DNA of 64,000 bases from Paenibacillus sp. J23TS9 (GTDB lineage Bacteria > Bacillota > Bacilli > Paenibacillales > Paenibacillaceae). This document shows, piece by piece, positions 42,649 through 52,531 of this stretch. Every line of letters starts with the position of its first letter. Position 1 is the stretch's first letter. Both the position numbers and the translations under genes were made by a program. The notes under the pieces were generated by a model. The model worked only from the letters and a program-made list of their open reading frames with translations. It was not told the origin of the DNA and searched no databases. Where the stretch lies: NCBI RefSeq assembly GCF_018403225.1, contig NZ_BOSG01000001.1:3270825-3334824 (forward strand), in the 5' to 3' direction.

Positions 42649-44691
42649 TTATTCAATGCCTTCCAGAATCATTACTCCCCGGCCAGGAAGATTGGCTGTC
42701 CCCTGCAGTATTTCTCCGGACAGGAGATCCCGGAGCTTGCCTTCTCCAATATTGACGCTTGTATGCTCGGCGTTATGGTTCAGCAGGAACAGGAATGATC
42801 GTCCCTCTTTTACCCGTTTAGCGGCTTCGACCCCTGCAGGGACATCTTCTACCAGGGGCTGAATCCCTTGGTCAGAGCACAGCTTCGCCAGGAATGGCTG
42901 CAGGAAGTCTGCACATGCACTGGTCGCCACGTAGTAGGCTTTGCCTTTGCCAAATGAATTGACCGTTACAGCAGGCATGCCCTTATAAAAATCGGAGCCA
43001 TATTCAGCCAGCACCTCGGCGCTTTTCGTATGGATAAGGTCGAAGAGAAGCTCGCAGTTATAGGAGCCCTCCAGTTGGCCTACAGGCTCTTTCATCACGA
43101 TTTGGTTGAATTGACCCGCTGGCAGTGCATCGATCTCCTCTGCCCAGATGCCAAGCAGATTGCGGAGTTCTCCTGGATATCCTCCCAACGTAACAAGGTC
43201 GTTTTCATTGACAATACCGCTGAAGAAGGTCGTTACGAATGTCCCGCCCGCGGCAGTAAATTCTTCTGCTTTTTTGGCAAAGCCTGATTTGACCATATAC
43301 ATGACCGGCGCAATCACGATATCGTACTTGCTGTAATCGGCTTCCACACGAACCATGTCTACCTGAATACCCAGCTTGAAGAGTGCATCATAGTATTTAT
43401 GCACTTCGTTCGCATACTGCAGCTCGACGGTTGGTCCGCTCGAAAGCTCGATGGCCCAGCGGTTTTCCCAATCATACACGATGGCTACCTTAGCATCGGA
43501 ACGTGCATCCAGAAGCGTATCGCCAAGCTGCATTAACTCCTCGCCAAGCTCAGACACTTCGCGGAATACCCTTGTGTTCTCATGCCCCGCATGCTCGATT
43601 ACAGCGCCATGATACTTCTCGCATGCACCGACAGAGCGGCGCATCTGGAAGAACATCACCGTATCCGCTCCACGCGCGACTGCCTGATAACTCCAGAGAC
43701 GCATAACCCCGGGACGCTTCAAGGAATTGTAGGCCTGCCAGTTCTGCTGGCTTGGCGTCTGCTCCATCAGCATGAATGGCGCACCGTCCTTAAGTCCTCG
43801 CATCAAATCATGCACCATCGCGGTTTCACTGACAGGTGTCGTAAGCGAAGGATAGTTATCCCATGAAATGATGTCCATTTCTTTGGCCCAGTCAAAATAG
43901 TTCAGCTGCGGGAATGTTCCCATCAGATTGGTTGTAATCAGTACATCCTTGCTGTACTCGCGGATCGCATTCGCTTCGATTTTGTAGCAATCCAGCAAAC
44001 TATCTGACATAAAGCGCCGGAAATCAAGGGAAATCCCTTGAAATGCGCTGACATTGCCTTCGCCTTCCTCGCTCAGCCCGTTTGGAAGAACGATCTCATC
44101 CCAATCGTAAAACGTATGTCCCCAGAAGCGCGTATTCCACGCCTTGTTAACGGCCTCCAGTGTGGCATAGCGCTCCTGAAGCCACACGCGGAAGGCGGCC
44201 GCGCAATGATCGCAGTAGCAATATCCGCCGTATTCGTTCGAAACATGCCACAGCAGCAGCGCCGGATGGTCTTGATACCGTTCTGCCAGCTTGCTGGCCA
44301 TCCGGCCGGAATATTTGCGGTAAGTAAGGCTGTTCGGACAGGAATTATGACGCCCGCCAAAGGACCGTTTACGCCCGTAAAAATCAACCCGGGCCACATC
44401 CGGATGGCGCTTGGCCATCCAGGCCGGATGAGCTGCTGTACTGGTGGCCAGAACCACTCCAAGTCCCTCCGCATGCAGCCGGTCCATCGTTTCATCCAGC
44501 CAGGCAAAATCATATGTATTCTCGCCGGGCTGATTAAGCGCCCAGGAAAATACGTTGATCGTCACGACATCGATGCCGGCCAGCTTAAACATGCGGTGAT
44601 CCTCTTTCCACTCCTCAGGTCCCCATTGCTCCGGATTATAGTCTCCCCCGTACCACATTTTCGGCAGTTTTTTATTGATCAAGCTCAGCAC
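42649..44691 (-). CDS. GH42 beta-galactosidase
   Basis: 680 residues, no signal peptide, so intracellular. GH42 layout: TIM barrel with the acid/base glutamate in WHVSNEYGG and nucleophile glutamate in FMLMEQTPS; the Cys cluster CYCDHC that binds zinc in many GH42 enzymes; a beta-galactosidase trimerisation domain near 395-600 and a small C-terminal beta domain. Removes terminal beta-galactose from short oligosaccharides. Last gene of the run starting with the sugar importer; in this setting the galactose on xyloglucan side chains is the likely target. Confidence 0.92.
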   Translation of the reverse strand: MLSLINKKLPKMWYGGDYNPEQWGPEEWKEDHRMFKLAGIDVVTINVFSWALNQPGENTYDFAWLDETMDRLHAEGLGVVLATSTAAHPAWMAKRHPDVARVDFYGRKRSFGGRHNSCPNSLTYRKYSGRMASKLAERYQDHPALLLWHVSNEYGGYCYCDHCAAAFRVWLQERYATLEAVNKAWNTRFWGHTFYDWDEIVLPNGLSEEGEGNVSAFQGISLDFRRFMSDSLLDCYKIEANAIREYSKDVLITTNLMGTFPQLNYFDWAKEMDIISWDNYPSLTTPVSETAMVHDLMRGLKDGAPFMLMEQTPSQQNWQAYNSLKRPGVMRLWSYQAVARGADTVMFFQMRRSVGACEKYHGAVIEHAGHENTRVFREVSELGEELMQLGDTLLDARSDAKVAIVYDWENRWAIELSSGPTVELQYANEVHKYYDALFKLGIQVDMVRVEADYSKYDIVIAPVMYMVKSGFAKKAEEFTAAGGTFVTTFFSGIVNENDLVTLGGYPGELRNLLGIWAEEIDALPAGQFNQIVMKEPVGQLEGSYNCELLFDLIHTKSAEVLAEYGSDFYKGMPAVTVNSFGKGKAYYVATSACADFLQPFLAKLCSDQGIQPLVEDVPAGVEAAKRVKEGRSFLFLLNHNAEHTSVNIGEGKLRDLLSGEILQGTANLPGRGVMILEGIE

Positions 44692-44785
44692 TTCCTTCCC
44701 CTTTATCCTTCAGGCTAATCAGCTAGACATCTGTTGGACGTTTCTTTGATGTATCCGGCAGTTATTCCGCTGCATTGAAATATGC

Positions 44786-47173
44786 TTATCTGGTTTCTTC
44801 GGCATGTATTGGTGTAACCGTAAATATGTCACCGGCCATTGTCGCAAATTCTGCTTCAACTGATATGGCGATGCCGTCAGGCCTATGCACGATCAGACCT
44901 GTCCCGTTTAGCATACGGAATGTCTGGCCATGTGCAGACGTAATTCGGGCATATGTCAGCCTGCCGTCTTCCCATGCGATATCAACGGTAAATCCGCCGC
45001 GCGCAGCCAGTCCGTTAGCTTCGCCGGCCATCCAGGCGTCAGGCAGAGCTGGCAGCAGATGTATTCCGCCCGCATGGCTTTGAAGCAGCATCTCGGCAAT
45101 GCCTGCCGCTGAGCCAAAATTACCGTCTATTTGAAAAGGCGGATGATTGCCGAACATATTCGGCAGGCTCGAATCGGTCAGGATCCGGCGTACACAGCGG
45201 TAGGCGCTGTCTCCGTCACCCAGCCGGGCGAACAGGTTGATCAGCCAGGCTGCGCTCCATCCGGTATGGCCGCTGCCCGCTGCCAATCTGGCTGACAGTG
45301 AGCGTACAGCGGCTTCCGCAAGTTCTGGTGTTTCATGCATACTCACGGAACTGCCAGGGAACAAACCGTATAAATGAGAGACATGGCGGTGGCCTGGCTC
45401 ATGCTCAGCGAAGTCCTCGCTCCACTCCCGCAGTCGTCCATCGGGACCGATTCCCGGATGAGCAAGATGACCTGCACGAGCGATCAACTCGTCTCGTAAC
45501 TCCTTGTCGGTATCCAAAAGCTCCGATGCCTGCACACAATTTGCAAATAGTTCCCCAATCAGTGCCATATCCATAGCGGAGCCTGCGGCTGTACTGCAAG
45601 GAGTTCCGTCAGCTGTTCGGAAAACATTTTCCGGTGACGTGGACAGCGGCGTTGTCCATTTCCCATCCGGACGCATCACAAGCCAGTCCAGACAAAAGAG
45701 CGCGGCTCCCTTCAGAATGGGATACGCCGTTTCCCTTAAAAATTCATTGTCCGGACGGAATGCGTAGCGTTCCCACAGATGCCTAGAAAGCCATACGCCT
45801 CCCATCGGCCAGAACGCCCACATCGCATGCCCGTCAGACGGCGTAGACATACGCCATAAATCTGTGTTATGATGCGCAGCCCAGCCCCGGCATCCATAGT
45901 GGATCGCTGCCGTACGACTGCCGCTGATGCTCAGCTCACGGATGAGATCCAGCAGGGGCTCATGGCATTCTCCAAGGCTGCAGATTTCAGCAGGCCAATA
46001 ATTCATCTCGGCATTGATATTGGTCGTATAATTGCTGTTCCATGGCGGCTGTAGATGCGGATTCCAAATTCCCTGCAGGTTCAGGGCTTGCGTTCCCGGA
46101 CGCGAGCCGGCAATCATCAGGTATCGCCCATAATGGAAAAGCAGGCTTTCCAGTTCAGCATCGGCTGCTCCGTCCCGATAGGCGTTCAGCCTCTCATCCG
46201 TCGGCAGCTCCCCAGCACTTTCCTGTCCCTTTCCGGAAAAAAGGTTCAAATCGCAGCGGTCGAACAAAGAACGATAGTCCATGACATGGCGCTCCCGCAC
46301 TTCCTCATATCCAGCGGGCACCTTCCGCATAATATTCGAACACACGGACAATGGCTGAATGCCATCCTCCCCAGGCATGACATCATAGCCCGCAAAATCG
46401 GTAGCGGCAGTGATAAGCAGCGTTACCGATTCCGCATGACGAATGCTCAGGCGTCCTTCCCTCAATTCCGTTGCTCCGCCTTTATTTCGGGCCGTTAGGA
46501 GGGCCGAAAAACTGAGCCCCAGCTCATCCTCATAAAGAACGGAGCGTGGATGATCTCCCTGGTAGTTATTAGCCACATGTGATGGCGAACGTCCTGTCAT
46601 AACAAGCCTGCCGGCGTCTTCGCCTTCCACATGGCAAGGATGCGGTGACGATAGCCATACCTCCATGTCAGGTATCACTGCAGCTCCGCTTCCGTCTATT
46701 CTCTCGGCACGGACATGTACGGTCAGAACATCATCCGCATGGCTGGCCAGCATTTCACGGATGACTCTGACATCTCCTGTTTCATAGCTGACTGATACGA
46801 CGGCTTCCTCCAGATCCAGCATGCGGCGGTAGTTTTGATAGGTCCCGTCTGTATTCCAGACGATATGAAGATCTCCGAGTGGCTGATAGGATTCGCTCCG
46901 GCGCCCAATCATTTTCGCTTCAATCAGCGTTTCGGCCTCTGCATACTTGCCTTGCACCACAAGGTCCTTAGCCGGAGCCAGATAACGGAGAGCTTCGTAG
47001 TTCATCGTGTCTCTCGGATAACCGGACCACAATGTATCCTCATTCAGCTGGATCAGCTCTTTGCCGGCACCCCCGAAGACCATTCCTCCTATTCTGCCGC
47101 TTCCAATGGGCAACGCCTCTTCCCATACTTCAGCAGGTTTGGTATACCAAAGCCTTTTTCTGCTAATGTTCAT
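44786..47173 (-). CDS. GH95 family alpha-L-fucosidase (or alpha-L-galactosidase)
   Basis: 795 residues from the ATG at 47173 (AAGGAGATGCAGC upstream). N-terminal domain with RLWYTKPAEVWEEALPIGSG and LNEDTLWSGYPRD; catalytic (alpha/alpha)6 domain with TTNINAEMNYWPAE, HNTDLWRMSTPSDGHAMWAF, and HRHVSHLYGLFPG; C-terminal beta domain with HLLPALPDAWMAGEANGLAARGGF minus a few variable sites. No signal peptide. GH95 enzymes take alpha-1,2-linked fucose, or L-galactose in some. Together with GH42 and GH31 in one operon it fits fucosylated xyloglucan oligosaccharides. Confidence 0.92.
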   Translation of the reverse strand: MNISRKRLWYTKPAEVWEEALPIGSGRIGGMVFGGAGKELIQLNEDTLWSGYPRDTMNYEALRYLAPAKDLVVQGKYAEAETLIEAKMIGRRSESYQPLGDLHIVWNTDGTYQNYRRMLDLEEAVVSVSYETGDVRVIREMLASHADDVLTVHVRAERIDGSGAAVIPDMEVWLSSPHPCHVEGEDAGRLVMTGRSPSHVANNYQGDHPRSVLYEDELGLSFSALLTARNKGGATELREGRLSIRHAESVTLLITAATDFAGYDVMPGEDGIQPLSVCSNIMRKVPAGYEEVRERHVMDYRSLFDRCDLNLFSGKGQESAGELPTDERLNAYRDGAADAELESLLFHYGRYLMIAGSRPGTQALNLQGIWNPHLQPPWNSNYTTNINAEMNYWPAEICSLGECHEPLLDLIRELSISGSRTAAIHYGCRGWAAHHNTDLWRMSTPSDGHAMWAFWPMGGVWLSRHLWERYAFRPDNEFLRETAYPILKGAALFCLDWLVMRPDGKWTTPLSTSPENVFRTADGTPCSTAAGSAMDMALIGELFANCVQASELLDTDKELRDELIARAGHLAHPGIGPDGRLREWSEDFAEHEPGHRHVSHLYGLFPGSSVSMHETPELAEAAVRSLSARLAAGSGHTGWSAAWLINLFARLGDGDSAYRCVRRILTDSSLPNMFGNHPPFQIDGNFGSAAGIAEMLLQSHAGGIHLLPALPDAWMAGEANGLAARGGFTVDIAWEDGRLTYARITSAHGQTFRMLNGTGLIVHRPDGIAISVEAEFATMAGDIFTVTPIHAEETR

Positions 47174-47300
47174 GCTGCATCTCCTTCCCATGTGATTTGA
47201 GAACTCACGATACTACCATGGGTCTTCCATAGGAGTGTGAAGGTTTCCTGCCTTGATTCGCGGATTCATACTCGGCAATTCTTACGGGTTTGGATGAATA

Positions 47301-49625
47301 TCAATACTGTATCGACATCTCGGTGACCCCGGAATTTGGCATCACCCGCAGTCCCTGATCTGTACTTTCCATAATGCCTCCGTCTACGCTTGCAGCTCGC
47401 TTACTGCTGCGAAGCAGCACTTTCCAAGCCCTCGCCCCGGCACCCTCTACTTTGACGGAAAGCTTACCACTGGTTTGCACTGCAGTCACTGTTAATGCTG
47501 GCTGTCCCTTCATATCAGGAACAGTCACTTGCATTTCTTTTCCTTCCTCCGGAGCGAAAATGTGAAGCTCCACACCGTCTGCATAGTCATAGTCAGGCTT
47601 GTCTTCCGCTGCGCCAACCGGGATAATGCTTCCTGGACGCACATAAAGCGGCAGGCTCATAAAGCCGTGCTGCTCAGATAACCATCCTCCTCCCTGTACG
47701 GTCTCACCAGTCAGAAACGAAGTCCATGTACCCGAGGGCAGATAGAAGTCCACCTGTCCGTCTTCGCTGAAGACCGGTGCAACCAGCAAGGAATCACCGA
47801 GCATATACTGGCGGTCAAGCGTATGGCATCCATGGTCTTCAGGGAACTCAAGCACCATCGCCCGCATCGCCGGCAATCCGAGCTTAGATGCGTCTACAGC
47901 TGTTCCGAATAAATAAGGCATGAGGCGGCATTTGAGCTTCGTGAAAAAGCGCATCACATCCACCGCTTCCTCACCGAACAGCCATGGCACACGGTACGAT
48001 TGATTCCCATGGAGCCGGCTGTGGCTGGATAGCAATCCAAAGGCTGCCCAGCGCATGTACACATCCGCAGGAGCCGTGCTTTCGAAGCCGCCAATGTCAT
48101 GGCTCCAGAAGCCGAAGCCGGATAAGCCTAAGGACAGGCCACCGCGGAGACTTTCCGCCATCGAATCATAGTTGGCCGAGCAATCGCCGCCCCAATGTAC
48201 GGGGAACTGCTGCCCGCCGGCTGTAGCAGATCTGGCGAACAGTGCCGCTTCACCTTTGCCAAGCTTTTCTTCCAGCACCTCGAATACAACCTTGTTGTAC
48301 AGCTGTGTATAATAATTGTGCATCCGGTGCGGATCCGAACCGTCGAAGTATGCCGCATCGGTCGGAATCCGCTCACCGAAATCCGTCTTGAAGGAATCCA
48401 CGCCCATATCCACAAGCTCACGCAGGTAATCCCCGTACCAGCGGCAGGCCTCCGGATTGGTAAAATCGACGATTGCCATGCCTGGCTGCCAGCGGTCCCA
48501 CTGCCATACCCCGCCATCTTTGTTTTTCAGGAAATAGCCGCGCTGCTCCCCTTCATCAAACAATCTTGACTGTTCACTGATGTACGGGTTGATCCAGACG
48601 CAAATTTTCAGTCCCTTTTCCTTCAAACGCTCAAGCATCCCGCGTGGATCCGGGAATACGGCTTCGTCCCATTCAAAGTCTGTCCAGTGAAGCGGCTTCA
48701 TCCAAAAGCAGTCAAAATGGAATACATGCAGCGGAAGATCACGTTCCTTCATGCCATCCACAAAACTCATAACCGTCTCTTCATCGTAATTCGTCGTAAA
48801 GGATGTCGTCAGCCACAGACCAAAAGTCCAGGCCGGAGGCAATGCTGGCTTTCCAGTCAAAGCCGTATAATTTTGCAGCACATGACGCAGCGTCTCACCG
48901 CTGATGATAAAGTACTCAAGCTTCTCGCCTTCGACGCTGAACTGAACCTTTGAGACTTTTTCAGAACCAACTTCAAAGGAAACGAGCCCAGGGTTGTTCA
49001 CGAACACGCCGTAGCCCTTGCTTGACAGGTAGAATGGAATGTTTTTGTAGGCCTGTTCCGTTCCTGTCCCGCCATCACGGTTCCAAATATCCAGCGATTG
49101 CCCATTTTTAACGAAAGGCGTAAACCGTTCTCCAAGCCCGTATATATTTTCACCTACACCAAGATCAAGCTGGTCGCGCATAAAAGTCTGGCCATCTTCA
49201 CGTGTGATATAGCCCAGTGATTTTAATCCACTGCCTGTTATCCGCTTGCCATCTTTATAAAATGAAATACCCCAATCGCCTCCACGACGGATATTTGCTT
49301 TCAGATTTCCACTTTGAATCCACAGTTCTTCCTCATTCAATCCCGTTTCTACCGGAACGTCCTCTTCTTCATGAATCTGAAATTCAGGCTTCAGCGGTGC
49401 TCCTCCTTTGTGATGATGAACGGAAACGCGAATAACGTCCTCCATTGGGGACGATAAGCGGACCGTCAATAAAGGAACATCGAGCATTGCCCATCGGGGC
49501 TCCAAATCACGCGGCGAAGCATATACACTTACCGCTTTTTCCTGCGCTCGCGGATCATAGGCCTGAACAGGACTCATAATCTCGAAGCCGGGCAGTGTTA
49601 ACCAGTTGCCATCACTAAATTTCAT
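47301..49625 (-). CDS. yicI: GH31 alpha-xylosidase, YicI type
   Basis: 774 residues, intracellular. It follows E. coli YicI over the whole length: MKFSDGNWL at the start, WNRDGGTGTEQAYKNIPFY, HVFHFDCFWMK, catalytic nucleophile Asp in SFKTDFGERIPTD, acid/base Asp in PVHWGGD, SHDIGGFE. YicI removes alpha-xylose from the non-reducing end of xyloglucan oligosaccharides (isoprimeverose-type). First glycosidase gene after the binding-protein gene, which ends 100 bases upstream with a stem-loop in between. Confidence 0.93.
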   Translation of the reverse strand: MKFSDGNWLTLPGFEIMSPVQAYDPRAQEKAVSVYASPRDLEPRWAMLDVPLLTVRLSSPMEDVIRVSVHHHKGGAPLKPEFQIHEEEDVPVETGLNEEELWIQSGNLKANIRRGGDWGISFYKDGKRITGSGLKSLGYITREDGQTFMRDQLDLGVGENIYGLGERFTPFVKNGQSLDIWNRDGGTGTEQAYKNIPFYLSSKGYGVFVNNPGLVSFEVGSEKVSKVQFSVEGEKLEYFIISGETLRHVLQNYTALTGKPALPPAWTFGLWLTTSFTTNYDEETVMSFVDGMKERDLPLHVFHFDCFWMKPLHWTDFEWDEAVFPDPRGMLERLKEKGLKICVWINPYISEQSRLFDEGEQRGYFLKNKDGGVWQWDRWQPGMAIVDFTNPEACRWYGDYLRELVDMGVDSFKTDFGERIPTDAAYFDGSDPHRMHNYYTQLYNKVVFEVLEEKLGKGEAALFARSATAGGQQFPVHWGGDCSANYDSMAESLRGGLSLGLSGFGFWSHDIGGFESTAPADVYMRWAAFGLLSSHSRLHGNQSYRVPWLFGEEAVDVMRFFTKLKCRLMPYLFGTAVDASKLGLPAMRAMVLEFPEDHGCHTLDRQYMLGDSLLVAPVFSEDGQVDFYLPSGTWTSFLTGETVQGGGWLSEQHGFMSLPLYVRPGSIIPVGAAEDKPDYDYADGVELHIFAPEEGKEMQVTVPDMKGQPALTVTAVQTSGKLSVKVEGAGARAWKVLLRSSKRAASVDGGIMESTDQGLRVMPNSGVTEMSIQY

Positions 49626-49646
49626 TTCAAGGTCACCTCAATAATC

Positions 49647-49684
49647 GGCGGGAAGCCTCGGCGCAAGCCCCAAAACTTCCCGCC
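49647..49684 (-). other. Stem-loop between binding-protein and GH31 genes
   Basis: GGCGGGAAG pairs with CTTCCCGCC around a 20-base loop; no T run follows. Such hairpins behind binding-protein genes often protect the upstream mRNA and lower expression of downstream genes. Confidence 0.65.
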
Positions 49685-49724
49685 ATATGGTTTTTTGCGA
49701 ATTTCAGAGTATCAATGAATGATA

Positions 49725-51452
49725 TTATTCATTCCACAGTTTAACGCGTTGTTTTACTAGTTCTTCGCGCAGTGTTTCCGCTTTGGCAACGCCTGCTTTA
49801 TCCAGATCATTCATATAAGAATCCCAGACCTTATCGAAATCGGCCGGTTTCGCCAGGATGGCCTCAGGGATTTTCTTCCATGTGATGTCTTTCAGCTTGT
49901 TATCCAGCACAACAATTTCGCTGTCTCCAGGAATGTTGATGTTCCATGCAGCCCCCCATGGTCTAACTTTAAACTCGTCTTCTTTAGGGAACAGCTCTCT
50001 CCACGAGGTTACTTTATATGCAGCCAGCGTTTTCTTTTCCACATCGTTGAATTCGGTAACGATTTGCTCGGGGAAGTTCGTCGTGTAGTAGTTTCCCGTC
50101 GCATCCTTCACACCATCGCCATAGTGAACGCCAAGTGTTTGATATAAACCTATGCCTGTTTCTTTCATGAAGTTCGTTGCATCATTCACTTTACGGTCAC
50201 TAACTTCTTTAGGAATAACACGCTTGCCGTTCTCAACGTTGTAGTCTTTGCCTTCCACGCCCCAGTTCATCAGCACTTGGCCTTCTTCGGATGCAAGGTA
50301 GTCGAGGAACTTAATTGCACGTACCGGATCCTTGCAATCTTTACTGATGCCGATACCGTATCCGGCCATGAAGCCAGTAGGCCAGAAGGAAGTTTCTTTG
50401 TATTCCTTGGACAGGGTCACAGGATAATGACCATAGCCTTGATCGAATTTTTTAGCTGTTTTCAGTGCCTTCTCACCATCGCCATAAGCCCAGTCCTGAT
50501 CGATCAGACCAATGACACGGCCGGTTGCGATTTTGGCTTTATACTGGTCGTACTTTTGCACGAAGCTTTCCGGATCCAAAAGCCCGATATCATTCATGTG
50601 ATTGAGCCAGCGGAAATATTCTTTTTCCACAGGGCGTTTGAAGTGATAGGTTACTTTTTGGGTGTCCACATCAATAGCGTATTCGCCGTCATCCGGAGAT
50701 CCGGTGGTGTAGAAGGCCGGGTTGGTTACCGTAATATACATGTACCAGTCATCCGCATTCAGGGTCAGACCGATGTTTTTATTGCCATTTTCATCCGTTG
50801 GATGCTTCTCAATATACGCTTTGATAACGTTCTCATAATCCTGCACAGTTTTGATTTCAGGATATCCCGCTTCAGCAACGGCGCGGTGCTGAAGCTCAAA
50901 TCCGCCGCTTACTTTAAAGTTCTGTTGATCCACGCCGGCATAAGTCGGGATAGCATAAATAGCATGGTCATCATCGCTATATCGTGCACGCTTCATGGAA
51001 TCGCCCAATACTTTTTTAATATTCGGTGCATACTTGTCGATCAGGTCTGTCAAATCCAGCATGGCTCCTGCATCCACAAGCTTGCTGATATCATTTTTGG
51101 CGCTGATAAGATCCGGATATTGACCGCTCGAAGCAATCAGGGCCACCTTTTGCTGTGGATCGCCGACGGCGAATTCAGCATCCAGTGTTACTCCCGTTTT
51201 TTCCGTAATAATCTTACCGACTTCATCTTTCATTCCGGTCCAGTTTGGACTCGGGTCGGCACTGAATAAGGAGAACTTAACAGGTGCATTATCATCTTTT
51301 GTTGTGGTTTGGTTACTGTTTGATCCGTTATCCTTTTCCGCCGAATCACTATTGCTGCTGTTTCCGCCGCAGCCGGCAAGCATGCCGACGAACAGGGCAG
51401 AAACGAGCAGTAAGACGGAAGCTTTTGTTTTTATTTTTCTCTTGCTTTCCAT
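49725..51452 (-). CDS. LplA-type sugar-binding lipoprotein
   Basis: 575 residues. Lipoprotein signal with lipobox LAGC, Asn/Ser-rich linker, then a large extracellular solute-binding domain as in LplA/YtcQ-type proteins of Paenibacillus (KFSLFSADPSPNWTGM near the start of the mature domain; EKTGVTLDAEFAVGDPQQKV). It feeds the two permeases encoded upstream. Ligand inferred: xyloglucan oligosaccharides, from the downstream glycosidases. Confidence 0.9.
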   Translation of the reverse strand: MESKRKIKTKASVLLLVSALFVGMLAGCGGNSSNSDSAEKDNGSNSNQTTTKDDNAPVKFSLFSADPSPNWTGMKDEVGKIITEKTGVTLDAEFAVGDPQQKVALIASSGQYPDLISAKNDISKLVDAGAMLDLTDLIDKYAPNIKKVLGDSMKRARYSDDDHAIYAIPTYAGVDQQNFKVSGGFELQHRAVAEAGYPEIKTVQDYENVIKAYIEKHPTDENGNKNIGLTLNADDWYMYITVTNPAFYTTGSPDDGEYAIDVDTQKVTYHFKRPVEKEYFRWLNHMNDIGLLDPESFVQKYDQYKAKIATGRVIGLIDQDWAYGDGEKALKTAKKFDQGYGHYPVTLSKEYKETSFWPTGFMAGYGIGISKDCKDPVRAIKFLDYLASEEGQVLMNWGVEGKDYNVENGKRVIPKEVSDRKVNDATNFMKETGIGLYQTLGVHYGDGVKDATGNYYTTNFPEQIVTEFNDVEKKTLAAYKVTSWRELFPKEDEFKVRPWGAAWNINIPGDSEIVVLDNKLKDITWKKIPEAILAKPADFDKVWDSYMNDLDKAGVAKAETLREELVKQRVKLWNE

Positions 51453-51549
51453 ACTTACACCCCTCCTGATGGATTTGAATGATTGCGAATTCGATCAAAT
51501 CTATTCGTATAACAGGGATATCCCGGAAACACCCCTGGTGATACCACAT

Positions 51550-52479
51550 TTAGCTTTTTACCGCACCAAGCGTCATGCCTTTAACAAAATACTTTTGCAA
51601 GAACGGATACACGAGCAGGATCGGCACTGTAACGATGATCGTGATTGCCATTTTAATCGATTCCGGAGATACCTGATTCACAGCTGAAGATATGACATTC
51701 GTACGATAGTCTCCGCCGCTGCCGGCTGTCGTGCTCTGCAATACTTTCATCAGCTCATATTGAAGTGTGGTCAGTGATTCACTTGAACCATTATACAGAT
51801 AAGTATCAAGCCAAGCATTCCACTGTCCTACTGCCAGGAAGAGTGATATCGTCGCCAGAGCCGGCTTGGTAAGCGGCAGAATCACACGCCAGTAAATCGT
51901 AAAGTCGTTAGCCCCGTCGAGCTTGGCCGATTCCTGAAGCGCATATGGAATTCCATCAATAAAGGAACGGATAACGAACACATTAAACGCACTTACGATG
52001 CCTGGCAAAATATACACAGCGAACGTGTTCATCAGCCCCAGGTCTTTCATGAGCATATAGGTCGGGATGAGTCCCCCGGAAACGTACATGGTCAGTGCAA
52101 GAAATGTTGAAACAAATTTGCGGCCCTGAAAATCTTCACGGCTGATCGTAAAAGCCAGCATCGATGCGCTGAGCAGCCCGAGCAGCGTACCAAAGATCGT
52201 ACGGAGCGCAGAAATTTTAAATCCAGTAATCAAACCACTGAATGTGAAGATTTTAATATAATTGTCCCAGGTAAACTTCCGGGGAAAGATGGTAATTCCG
52301 CCGCGCACGCTGTCTATGGAATCGTTTAACGATATGGCGAGCACGTTCAGGAACGGATAGACAGTGATCACGACAACGAGAAGGACGACAATGTACACCA
52401 GCGCATCAAATATCCGGTCAGACCAGGATTTGCCGCGTGCCAACGCTGTTTTGCCCACAATCACGTTCCCCCTTTCCAT
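51550..52479 (-). CDS. ABC sugar permease, LplC/CUT1 type
   Basis: 309 residues, six membrane helices, EAA loop ESAKLDGANDFTIYWRVILPL. Pairs with the LplB-type permease 52 bases upstream. C-terminal GMTLGAVKS is typical of the LplC group. Confidence 0.92.
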   Translation of the reverse strand: MERGNVIVGKTALARGKSWSDRIFDALVYIVVLLVVVITVYPFLNVLAISLNDSIDSVRGGITIFPRKFTWDNYIKIFTFSGLITGFKISALRTIFGTLLGLLSASMLAFTISREDFQGRKFVSTFLALTMYVSGGLIPTYMLMKDLGLMNTFAVYILPGIVSAFNVFVIRSFIDGIPYALQESAKLDGANDFTIYWRVILPLTKPALATISLFLAVGQWNAWLDTYLYNGSSESLTTLQYELMKVLQSTTAGSGGDYRTNVISSAVNQVSPESIKMAITIIVTVPILLVYPFLQKYFVKGMTLGAVKS

Positions 52480-52531
52480 AAATGTTAGATCAATGCTGCG
52501 ATCCTACGATCAGGTTATTACAAAATCCTCG

